Source: Chlorobaculum parvum NCIB 8327
GTDB lineage: Bacteria > Bacteroidota > Chlorobiia > Chlorobiales > Chlorobiaceae
Reading direction: 5' to 3'
Assembly (NCBI RefSeq): GCF_000020505.1
Contig: NC_011027.1
Coordinates: 158,501-222,500, forward strand
Length of the DNA: 64,000 bases
The translations under genes and the position numbers were made by a program. The notes under the pieces are model-generated. The model saw only the letters and a list, made by a program, of their open reading frames with translations. It did no database searches and was not told the origin of the DNA. Positions 9,424 to 16,660 of this stretch are shown one piece after another. The first letter of the stretch is position 1, and every line of letters begins with the position of its first letter.

Positions 9424-9469
9424 TGTTAGTGCAGGGTTAAGTTCAGAATAACTTAGGTAACGATGGCGA

Positions 9470-9499
9470 TTCCTACAAAAAGGATTCTTACAAAAAGGA
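9470..9499 (+). repeat. 15-bp tandem duplication of the obgE ribosome-binding region
   Basis: TTCCTACAAAAAGGA at 9470-9484 is followed directly by TTCTTACAAAAAGGA at 9485-9499, one mismatch apart. Each unit contains AAAAAGGA; the second lies about 7 nt before the GTG start of obgE. Confidence 0.8.
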
Positions 9500-9506
9500 C
9501 GGAAGC

Positions 9507-10514
9507 GTGAAGTTTGTCGATAGTGCGAAAATCTCGGTCAAGGCTGGTGACGGCGGACGGGGATGCGTGAGTTTCAGAAGAGAAAAGTTCGTGCCCAAGG
9601 GAGGCCCCGATGGCGGTGATGGCGGGCGCGGCGGCCATGTTTATCTGCGTGCCAACCGGCAGCTCTCCACTCTGCTCGACTTCAAGTACCGCAAGTCCTA
9701 CATCGCCGGTCGTGGCGAACACGGCATGGGCGCGCGCAAGAGTGGCAAGAACGGCAATGACGTCGTGATCGGCGTTCCCTGCGGTACGGTGGTGCGCAAT
9801 GCCGAAACCGGTGAAGTGCTCTGCGATATGGTCGAAGACGGCCAGGAGATCATGATCGCCAAGGGCGGACGTGGCGGCCAGGGCAACCAGCATTTTGCCA
9901 CGGCCACCCGTCAGGCACCGCGATTCGCACAGCCCGGTGAAAAGGGCGATGAGATCGAGCTTGAGATGGAACTGAAGCTGATGGCCGACGTTGGCCTCGT
10001 GGGCTTCCCGAACGCGGGTAAATCGACCCTGATCTCGGTGTTCAGCGCCGCACGTCCGAAGATCGCCGATTATCCTTTCACCACGCTGGTGCCCAATCTC
10101 GGCATCGTACGTTACGATGACTACAAGTCGTTCGTGATGGCCGACATTCCCGGCATTATCGAGGGGGCTGCCGAAGGGCGCGGTCTTGGAATTCAGTTTC
10201 TGCGCCATATCCAGCGCACCAAAACCCTGCTCGTCATGGTGCCGTCCGATTCGGCCGATATTGCCGCCGAGTACGCAACCCTGCTTCGTGAGCTCGAGAA
10301 GTTCGATGCCTCGCTGCTCTCCAAACCGAGGCTTGCGGTGATCACCAAGATGGACATCGCGCCGGAAGATTTTGCCATACCGGAGCTTGAGCCGGGCATC
10401 AAGGTTATCGCTATTTCAAGCGTGGCCGGTCAGGGGCTCAAAGCGCTCAAGGATGAATTGTGGAGACAGATTTCCACTTCAACCCAGATCACCGTTGACG
10501 ATGCCGGCAACTGA
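9507..10514 (+). CDS. obgE: Obg/CgtA GTPase
   Basis: A 335-residue ribosome-associated GTPase. The N-terminal Obg fold is Gly-rich ([40 protein letters not shown]), and the G domain has GFPNAGKST (G1), the switch [17 protein letters not shown] (G3) and TKMD (G4). Obg acts in large-subunit assembly and stringent-type control. The start is GTG 9507. It is the first gene of a long plus-strand run and overlaps the acetyltransferase gene by 14 nt. The C-terminal extension of some Obg proteins is absent. Confidence 0.96.
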   Translation: MKFVDSAKISVKAGDGGRGCVSFRREKFVPKGGPDGGDGGRGGHVYLRANRQLSTLLDFKYRKSYIAGRGEHGMGARKSGKNGNDVVIGVPCGTVVRNAETGEVLCDMVEDGQEIMIAKGGRGGQGNQHFATATRQAPRFAQPGEKGDEIELEMELKLMADVGLVGFPNAGKSTLISVFSAARPKIADYPFTTLVPNLGIVRYDDYKSFVMADIPGIIEGAAEGRGLGIQFLRHIQRTKTLLVMVPSDSADIAAEYATLLRELEKFDASLLSKPRLAVITKMDIAPEDFAIPELEPGIKVIAISSVAGQGLKALKDELWRQISTSTQITVDDAGN

Positions 10515-10974
10515 GACCATCATCCGCAACGCGCGGCTGAATGAGGCTGAACAGATTTCCCGGATGACGGACGCTTATGCCGGGAAGGGCATCATGCTCA
10601 AGCGGCCTGTCGAGAGCATCATCGAGCATATTCGTAATTTCTTTGTGGCCGAATACCAGGGACAGCTTATCGGCTGTTGTGCGGTGGCCTTCTACTCGGT
10701 CAAGCTGGCTGAAATCCGCTCGCTTGCCGTGGTTGATGAGTTCCGCGGCAGAGGCATCGGAAGTCTTCTGGTCAGAAAAGCCGAATCTGTGCTGACCGAA
10801 GAGGGGGTCAAGGAGGTGTTCGTGCTGACGCTCAGTCCCGGATTTTTCGATAAAATGGGGTATAAGCAGATTGAAAAAGAGTATTTTCCTCAGAAAATCT
10901 GGCGCGATTGCACCAACTGCCCGAAACTCATGGCGTGCGATGAAATCGCGATGGTAAGAACTCTTAACCATTAA
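10501..10974 (+). CDS. GNAT acetyltransferase, short ArgA-type N-acetylglutamate synthase
   Basis: A 157-residue GNAT protein. The acetyl-CoA loop is [19 protein letters not shown]. The ending [23 protein letters not shown] is typical of short, stand-alone N-acetylglutamate synthases (the acetyltransferase part of ArgA without the kinase-like domain), which start arginine biosynthesis. ATG 10501 lies inside the 3' end of obgE (14-nt overlap), so translation is coupled; a longer upstream frame is inside obgE and not credible. The substrate is assigned by family resemblance only. Confidence 0.75.
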   Translation: MPATETIIRNARLNEAEQISRMTDAYAGKGIMLKRPVESIIEHIRNFFVAEYQGQLIGCCAVAFYSVKLAEIRSLAVVDEFRGRGIGSLLVRKAESVLTEEGVKEVFVLTLSPGFFDKMGYKQIEKEYFPQKIWRDCTNCPKLMACDEIAMVRTLNH

Positions 10975-10989
10975 AACCGACCAGTATCC

Positions 10990-11256
10990 GTGATCGTCCA
11001 GGAAGTGACCATAACCAACAGTGCGGGACTCCATACCCGGCCTGCGGCGGCTGTCGTCAAACTCGCCTCCAAATTCAAGTCCGAATTTTTCATCGAGATG
11101 GAGGGCTCTGCCATCAATGCCAAATCCATCATCGGTGTGATGAGCCTGGCTGCCCCCAAGGGTTCGCGCCTTGTGCTCCGCCTGGAAGGGGAGGACGAGG
11201 CGGAAGCCGCGCGGCAGCTTATCGAATTTTTCGAACAGGGGTTCGGCGAGAAGTAA
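10990..11256 (+). CDS. ptsH: HPr phosphocarrier protein
   Basis: An 88-residue HPr with the active histidine in SAGLHTRPAAAVV (His15) and the regulatory serine in NAKSIIGVMSLAA (Ser46 equivalent). It starts with GTG at 10990, 15 nt after the acetyltransferase gene. No enzyme I, HPr kinase or sugar permease is in the window, so this is likely a regulatory HPr rather than part of a sugar uptake system; that is inference. It continues into the polysaccharide genes with a 33-nt gap. Confidence 0.92.
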   Translation: MIVQEVTITNSAGLHTRPAAAVVKLASKFKSEFFIEMEGSAINAKSIIGVMSLAAPKGSRLVLRLEGEDEAEAARQLIEFFEQGFGEK

Positions 11257-11289
11257 CTCCCGGTTGCCCCCAAGCCGGACTCCGCTCCC

Positions 11290-12432
11290 TTGAAGCCTTT
11301 GCGGATAGCCCTGATCAGCCCGTTTCCTCCCTTGAAAGGGGGGATTGCACGCTTTAGCGAAAGCCTACGGCAGGCGCTGGGCGTGGCTGGTTGCGATGTG
11401 ACGGCCGTGCCTTACCGCCGCCTCTGGCCTCGCTGGCTGCTGAAGGGGCGTCCGGCGGTCGAACCCGGCGTCGAACTACCGGCATCGACGCCGTTCTCCA
11501 TCGATCTGATGAATCCCTTCACCTGGTTTTCGGTGGCTCGCCAGCTTCGCCAGAGCCGCCCTGACGTGCTGCTCGTTGCCTACTGGAGTGCTGTCCTTGC
11601 GCCACTAATCACGATCTTGCGCTGGATCAGCGGCCTGCCGAGCGTGGTGCTGCTACACAATTTCACTTCTCATGAATCCATTCCGGGGGAACCGATGCTG
11701 AAGCGCTTGCTGGTTTCATCGTCCGACGGTTTCATCACCCTCTCCCGCAGCGTCGAGTCGGAGCTGCTCGGCTTCAGCCCTGACGCGCGCACCTGTTCGC
11801 TGTTTCATCCTCTCTACGAGTCGCAAACGCCTGCTCCCGCCAAGATCGAAGCGCGGCGCACGCTGGGTTTGCCGGAGGATGCGCCGGTGCTGCTCTTTTT
11901 CGGCTACGTTCGTGAGTACAAAGGCCTCGATACGCTGCTTAATGCGATGGTTGCCGTAGTGCGCGAACAGCCGTCGGCGAAGCTGGTTGTTGCCGGGGAG
12001 TTCATGCTCGATTCGGCGCGCTTCCGTGACGAGGCCCGGCAGCTCGGCATCGACGGCGCTGTCGAGTTTCGCGAAGGGTACGTGCCTGCCAGTGAGGTTG
12101 CCATGCTGATGGCCGCCGCCGATGCCGTAGTGTTGCCTTACCGTTCGGCCACGCAGTCAGGCGTTGCGCCGCTCGCTTTCGGCCACGGCGTGCCGGTGAT
12201 AGCTTGCAGCGCCGGAGGTCTCGATGCACAGGTCGAGCACGGGAAGACCGGTTGGATCGTCCGCGAAGAGGGGGCTTCGGCACTGGCCGACGGGATCGTT
12301 GAATTTTTCCGCGAGCGCGACCAATTGCCGCTGGAGGAGGGGATCGCCGAAGTTTGCCGCAAGCTTTCGTGGAGTGCGTTCGCATCGGAATCGGCCACTT
12401 TTCTTGAGCGATGTTCCCGGAGGTCGGCATGA
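11290..12432 (+). CDS. Glycosyltransferase family 4 protein
   Basis: A 380-residue GT-B fold enzyme. The N-terminal part opens RIALISPFPPLKGGIARFSESL (glycine loop), and the C-terminal donor-binding half has FFGYVREYKGLDTLL, then EVAMLMAAADAVVLPYRSATQSGVAPLAFGHGVPVIA, the GT4 EX7E-type region. It starts with TTG 11290; no better start is in frame. It overlaps the next gene by 4 nt (ATGA). Expected to add a sugar to a lipid-linked glycan at the cytoplasmic membrane; donor and acceptor are unknown. Confidence 0.88.
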   Translation: MKPLRIALISPFPPLKGGIARFSESLRQALGVAGCDVTAVPYRRLWPRWLLKGRPAVEPGVELPASTPFSIDLMNPFTWFSVARQLRQSRPDVLLVAYWSAVLAPLITILRWISGLPSVVLLHNFTSHESIPGEPMLKRLLVSSSDGFITLSRSVESELLGFSPDARTCSLFHPLYESQTPAPAKIEARRTLGLPEDAPVLLFFGYVREYKGLDTLLNAMVAVVREQPSAKLVVAGEFMLDSARFRDEARQLGIDGAVEFREGYVPASEVAMLMAAADAVVLPYRSATQSGVAPLAFGHGVPVIACSAGGLDAQVEHGKTGWIVREEGASALADGIVEFFRERDQLPLEEGIAEVCRKLSWSAFASESATFLERCSRRSA

Positions 12433-13286
12433 ACGGCGAAAAAACGGCAGTCATCGTGCTGAACTGGAACGGTGCGGCTGACACGCTCGTCTGTCTGGCG
12501 TCGCTCGGGAAGGTGCGCCAGCCGGAGTTCACTGTCATCATGGCCGACAACGGCTCGACCGACGGCTCGGTCGCGCTCGTCCGCCGGGCTTTTCCGGAGG
12601 TCGAAATTCTCGAACTTGGGCGCAACCTCGGCTTTGCGGGAGGCAATAACGCAGCATTCCGTTCGCTGCGAGGGCGCGGCTTCGATAACGTGGTGTTCCT
12701 GAACAACGACACCATCGTTGATCCCGGCTTCCTCCAGCCGCTCATCGAAACCCTGCGCGATGCGTGGGTTGGCATCGTCGCTCCGAAAATTCTCTACATA
12801 GACGATCCGGCGCGCATCTGGTATGCGGGCGGTGCGGTCAACCCTGCGACGGGGCTGATCGAGCACACGGGCATCCGCCAGTCCGATGGCCCGCGTTTCG
12901 ACGCGCTGAAGCCGGTCGGGTACGCCACCGGTTGCTGCCTGGCAATGAGGTGCCCTGTGTTCGATGAGGTCGGTGGTTTCGACGAGCGGTTCCGGATGTA
13001 CGGCGAGGATGTCGATCTCTCGATGAAGGTGCGCGAGCGCGGCCTCGCCGTCATGTATCAGCCCGCGTCGCGCATCTGGCATCGTGTGTCAGCCTCGTCC
13101 GGCGGGGAGATGAACTTCGGAAAGCAGCTCCGAAAGAGCGGCGCAGCTATGACGCTGTTCGCAAAGCACGGCATGTTCAGTAGCCTCGTGCTCTATCCGC
13201 TGCTGCTGCCGTTCCGGGCTCTGCTCGGTCTGTTGCGCTTCCAACTGTTCCGGCGAGCGTCATCGCAAGAGCGGGAGGATGCATGA
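12429..13286 (+). CDS. Glycosyltransferase family 2 protein
   Basis: A 285-residue GT-A enzyme. TAVIVLNWNG, MADNGSTDGS and FLNNDTIVD (DXD-type metal site) mark the rhamnosyltransferase-like GT2 group, followed by DEVGGFDERFRMYGEDVDLSMKVRERG. A hydrophobic patch near the C-terminus suggests membrane contact. ATG 12429 has GGAGG 5 nt upstream and overlaps the previous stop codon (ATGA), as does its own end with the next gene. Part of the surface-polysaccharide operon. Confidence 0.9.
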   Translation: MNGEKTAVIVLNWNGAADTLVCLASLGKVRQPEFTVIMADNGSTDGSVALVRRAFPEVEILELGRNLGFAGGNNAAFRSLRGRGFDNVVFLNNDTIVDPGFLQPLIETLRDAWVGIVAPKILYIDDPARIWYAGGAVNPATGLIEHTGIRQSDGPRFDALKPVGYATGCCLAMRCPVFDEVGGFDERFRMYGEDVDLSMKVRERGLAVMYQPASRIWHRVSASSGGEMNFGKQLRKSGAAMTLFAKHGMFSSLVLYPLLLPFRALLGLLRFQLFRRASSQEREDA

Positions 13287-13864
13287 CGGTCGGACAACCA
13301 TTTCGGACGGTCGTTGACCAGACGTGGAGCGCCGATCCCGCGCACCGGATGCGGTGGGAGAAAAGTCTTGCGTTCGTCGCAGCGTCCGACGCGATCTCGC
13401 TTCCGGCGCGGGCGGGACTTGACATCGGCGACCGCACGCCTGCGACCGCGATGCTCGAAGCGCACTTCGGCTGCCGCTTCGACACGACCTCGGTTGATCT
13501 CGACACCGAGCCGCTCGATGTGGCTGCGCGCTATCCGGTGGTAACGGCGTTCGAGGTTATCGAGCACCTCTACAATCCGCTTCACCTGTTGCTTCAGGTT
13601 CGCGACGCGCTCGATCCTGCGCCGTCGTCGCGCCTGTTCCTCTCCACTCCGGCGTGGAAGCCGGGCTTCCTGCAAAGCCCCGATCATTTCCACGAAATGC
13701 CGAAGCGCTCGCTTGACGCGCTCGTTGCGAGGGCCGGATTCGAGGTGGTGCGGAGCGCGGAGTTCGGCATCCGCTCTCCGCTTTTCTGTCTGCATGGTAT
13801 CAGGCCGATGCTGCGCTGCATCTTTGAAAAAATCAGGATTTACGAGCTTGCGGCGCGGCGGTGA
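13283..13864 (+). CDS. SAM-dependent methyltransferase-like protein
   Basis: A 193-residue short class I methyltransferase. ARAGLDIGDRTPATAMLEAHFG is a degenerate SAM motif I (DIG followed by D, not C/S), SVDLDTEPLD is motif II, and TAFEVIEHLYNPLHLL is the motif IV region seen in Methyltransf_11-type proteins. The unusual motif I leaves activity uncertain. It starts inside the previous stop (ATGA) and lies among glycosyltransferases, so a sugar O-methylation role in the glycan pathway is the likeliest guess. Confidence 0.75.
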   Translation: MTVGQPFRTVVDQTWSADPAHRMRWEKSLAFVAASDAISLPARAGLDIGDRTPATAMLEAHFGCRFDTTSVDLDTEPLDVAARYPVVTAFEVIEHLYNPLHLLLQVRDALDPAPSSRLFLSTPAWKPGFLQSPDHFHEMPKRSLDALVARAGFEVVRSAEFGIRSPLFCLHGIRPMLRCIFEKIRIYELAARR

Positions 13865-15167
13865 ACACATCGACCTCATCTGGTTCTCCGAAATCCAGTG
13901 GGACTTTCTTTCGACCCGCAAGCAGCGGTTGCTCGCCCGCTTTCCGGAGGAGTGGCGGATCCTTTTCATCGAGCCCTTCACGCTTGGTCGTAAGCAGCAC
14001 TGGCTGCCGGCCAAACGTGGGCGTGTAACGGTGGTGACGGTGCCGTTCCTCAAAACCATTCCGCTCGGAAAGCCGCAGCTTTTCGACAACCCGCTTATCC
14101 GCTGGTTTGTTACGCTTGTCGGTCGAACGCTTGCCGCATTCTGGTTTCGTCTGTTGGGATTTTCATCCGCCGACCGGATCATCGGACTGAGCAATATTTA
14201 CTGGGGCGACGCGGCGGCTGTGATGCCTTGCCGGTTGCGGTTCTACGACGCCAACGACGACCACCTCGCCTTTACGCCCGGCCAGCCGTGGCTGCACGAC
14301 TCGATGCGCCGGTTTGTCGAAAAGGCCGACCTGATTTTTTACGTGAGTGATCCGTTGCTCGACAAACTCATGCCGAGACTAGTGTCAAGTCAATACCAAA
14401 CAGTCTGGCGTATTCCCCGTCATTGCGAGGAGCATCGCGACGCGGCAATCCATGCGAACCCTGCGAAATCAACAAAAGATGGATCGCCACGTACCGACAG
14501 GTCGGGACTCGCGATGACGAATATCCGTCATTTTTTGCTTGACACGCTACCGGAGCAGCGATGCGTCGAACTCGGCAACGGCGTCGAGTTCGACCACTTC
14601 GCAACGCCTCGTCGCGAAACGCCGTCGCAACTTGCCGGGTTGCCCAGGCCGATTCTGGGCTACGCGGGCGCGATGGATTGGCTCGACGCCGATCTCGTCG
14701 CGTCGGTCGCCAAAGCGTGGCCGGAGTTCAGCGTCGTGCTCGTTGGCCCGGCGTATGCGAGCGACTGGGCGGAGCGTCACGCCGATTTGCTCTGCTTGCC
14801 GAATGTTCACTGGGTTGGCAAGATCGATTACGACGAGCTTCCGGCGTGGGTGCAGCAGTTCGATCTGGCGCTGATGCCGCTCGAACGGAGCGATTTGAAA
14901 CGGGCTTCCAATCCGAACAAGCTCTACGAGTACGCGGCGGCGTGCGTGCCGATTCTCGCCATCGATTACTGCGATGCCGTCCGGAAGGCGAGCGATGTGG
15001 TGCACGTCGTCTCGACATCTGAGGAGTTTGTCCGGCTCGTACCCGATGCGCTTGCCGATTGTCGGAAGGGTGAGCGACATGCGTTCGCCCGGGCGCACAG
15101 TTGGGACGCGCTTGCTGCCGCGATGGTGCGAGAGTTGCGTGACGCCATGCAATGGAGGCGGTCGTGA
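13848..15167 (+). CDS. Glycosyltransferase interrupted in frame by a palindromic element
   Basis: A 439-residue GT-B protein. The donor half is clear: PRPILGYAGAMDWLDADLVA, VLVGPAYASDW, NVHWVGKIDYDELPAWVQQFDLALMPL and NPNKLYEYAAACVPILA. I chose TTG 13848 (AGGA about 10 nt upstream), which overlaps the methyltransferase by 17 nt; no ATG fits. Residues 179-233 are encoded entirely by a 165-bp palindromic repeat flanked by CTA. Removing the repeat and one CTA joins MPRL directly to PEQRCVELGNGV, which reads as a normal GT sequence. Whether the interrupted protein still folds is unknown. Confidence 0.8.
   Translation: MRRGGEHIDLIWFSEIQWDFLSTRKQRLLARFPEEWRILFIEPFTLGRKQHWLPAKRGRVTVVTVPFLKTIPLGKPQLFDNPLIRWFVTLVGRTLAAFWFRLLGFSSADRIIGLSNIYWGDAAAVMPCRLRFYDANDDHLAFTPGQPWLHDSMRRFVEKADLIFYVSDPLLDKLMPRLVSSQYQTVWRIPRHCEEHRDAAIHANPAKSTKDGSPRTDRSGLAMTNIRHFLLDTLPEQRCVELGNGVEFDHFATPRRETPSQLAGLPRPILGYAGAMDWLDADLVASVAKAWPEFSVVLVGPAYASDWAERHADLLCLPNVHWVGKIDYDELPAWVQQFDLALMPLERSDLKRASNPNKLYEYAAACVPILAIDYCDAVRKASDVVHVVSTSEEFVRLVPDALADCRKGERHAFARAHSWDALAAAMVRELRDAMQWRRS
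14382..14546. mobile_element. 165-bp palindromic repeat element inserted in a coding sequence
   Basis: Terminal inverted repeats GTGTCAAG (14382-14389) and CTTGACAC (14538-14545) bound the element, with the triplet CTA directly repeated at 14379-14381 and 14547-14549 as a target duplication. Inside, GTCATTGCGAG and GGCAATCCAT on the left pair imperfectly with ATGGATCGCC and CTCGCGATGAC on the right. Translated, it contains CEEHRDAAI, a string familiar from dispersed palindromic repeats read through in many bacterial proteins. No transposase is encoded, so it is a MITE or REP-like element. Confidence 0.88.
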
Positions 15168-16660
15168 AACGCGAGGTGACGATTGCGCGGGAGGCCGGTA
15201 TTTCGATGGTCGGTTTCGTGTTTGGGCAGGTGGTGCGCTTCGCTTACAACCTGCTCGCTGCGCGGCTGCTCGGGGTCGATGCGCTTGGCACCTATGCGCT
15301 CGTTGTCGCGGTGCAGCAGGTGGCCGAAGTGTTGGCGATTGGTGGTTACGATTCCGGACTCCTGCGCTTCGTCAACCAGCGGGAGGGTGAGGAGCAGCGC
15401 CAGGTGATCGCTGCGGCTATAAAACGAACCTCGCTTGCATCCCTTGTTGCTGGGTTGCTGATCGTGCTCTTCTCCGGATCGCTCACCTCGTTGTTACACG
15501 GCGACGGAGTGCTGCGCATGACCCTGCTCGCGGTCGCTGTGGCGTTGCCGATGTCGGTGACGACCAGCATGGCCGGGTTTGCCATTCAGGCCCAGCGGCG
15601 TCTCATGCCCAAAATGATGGCGACCCAGATCATCGTGCCTGGACTGTTTTTGCTCACCATGCTTGCTGCACGCTATCTTTGGGGACGCGAGGCCGCGCTG
15701 GCGTTGCCTTTTCTTGTGGCTCCGCTGCTTGCTCTTTTGTGGATTGTACCGCGATTCAGATCGATGACCGGCATCGGGCTGCCAACGGTGCTGCAGGCTG
15801 AACGGAGCCGAGAGCTCAGCCGGTTTGCCCTGCCGCTGCTTGCTATTGCGCTCTTCTCGATTCTTTCACACTGGATCGATGTGGTGATGCTGGGCTTGCT
15901 GACCGACGTGCGTACCGTGGGCATCTACCAGCCCGCAGCCCGGACGGCAGGGCTGCTGCGCTCCGTGTTGGTGGCATTTTCCAGCATCGCCGCGCCGATG
16001 ATCGCCGGGTATTACGGGCGGCAGGAACACGACGGAATACGGGCTACCTACGAGATGGTCAATCGCTGGATCGTGATGATTGTCATGGTGCCGTTTCTGC
16101 TGCTTGCGCTTTTTCCCGCCGAGGTGCTTTCGGTGTTCGGCAAAGGGTTCGGCGCGGGATCGACGGCGCTGGTGCTGCTTGCCGCTGCTTCGTTGCTGCA
16201 CGCCTCGTTCGGGCTTGGCAGCACGGTGCTCGCCATGAGCGGCGGGGAGCGTCTGAGCATGGTCAATCAGGCCGTGGCGCTCTTTTTGCAGGTGCTGCTG
16301 CACTGGTTGCTGATTCCACGTTTCGGGTTGAATGGCGCGGCACTTTCGACCCTGATCGTCATGGCGCTGCTGACCGTCGTGCGGATGGTCGAATTGCGCT
16401 ATGTACTCGACATCCCATTTTTCTCCATCAAGCTTTGGAAGCCGCTTGCGGCAGGCGTAGCGGCAGGCGTAGCCATGCTTGCCGTAAGCTCCGCCCTCTC
16501 TCCGCAGCCATTGTTTATGCTGCTCGCCATGGCAGGCTTGACGGGAGCGGCGGTGTATGTGTTGCTCATCCGTGCGTTCCGGTTGGAACAGGAGGAGCTG
16601 GAGGTTATTTTCAAATTCATGCCTTTTCTGAACACTCAAAGCAAGAACGAAAACCCGTGA
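15164..16660 (+). CDS. Polysaccharide flippase (Wzx/MATE-like, oligosaccharide translocase)
   Basis: A 498-residue integral membrane protein with about 12-14 hydrophobic segments. It begins with EAGISMVGFVFGQVVRFAYNLLAARLLGVDALGTYALV, the standard opening of the Polysacc_synt/Wzx family that flips lipid-linked oligosaccharides across the inner membrane. I prefer GTG 15164, which has GGAGG 5 nt upstream and overlaps the preceding stop (GTGA); ATG 15152 is four codons earlier. It ends with a 4-nt overlap with the next gene. Confidence 0.9.
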   Translation: MKREVTIAREAGISMVGFVFGQVVRFAYNLLAARLLGVDALGTYALVVAVQQVAEVLAIGGYDSGLLRFVNQREGEEQRQVIAAAIKRTSLASLVAGLLIVLFSGSLTSLLHGDGVLRMTLLAVAVALPMSVTTSMAGFAIQAQRRLMPKMMATQIIVPGLFLLTMLAARYLWGREAALALPFLVAPLLALLWIVPRFRSMTGIGLPTVLQAERSRELSRFALPLLAIALFSILSHWIDVVMLGLLTDVRTVGIYQPAARTAGLLRSVLVAFSSIAAPMIAGYYGRQEHDGIRATYEMVNRWIVMIVMVPFLLLALFPAEVLSVFGKGFGAGSTALVLLAAASLLHASFGLGSTVLAMSGGERLSMVNQAVALFLQVLLHWLLIPRFGLNGAALSTLIVMALLTVVRMVELRYVLDIPFFSIKLWKPLAAGVAAGVAMLAVSSALSPQPLFMLLAMAGLTGAAVYVLLIRAFRLEQEELEVIFKFMPFLNTQSKNENP

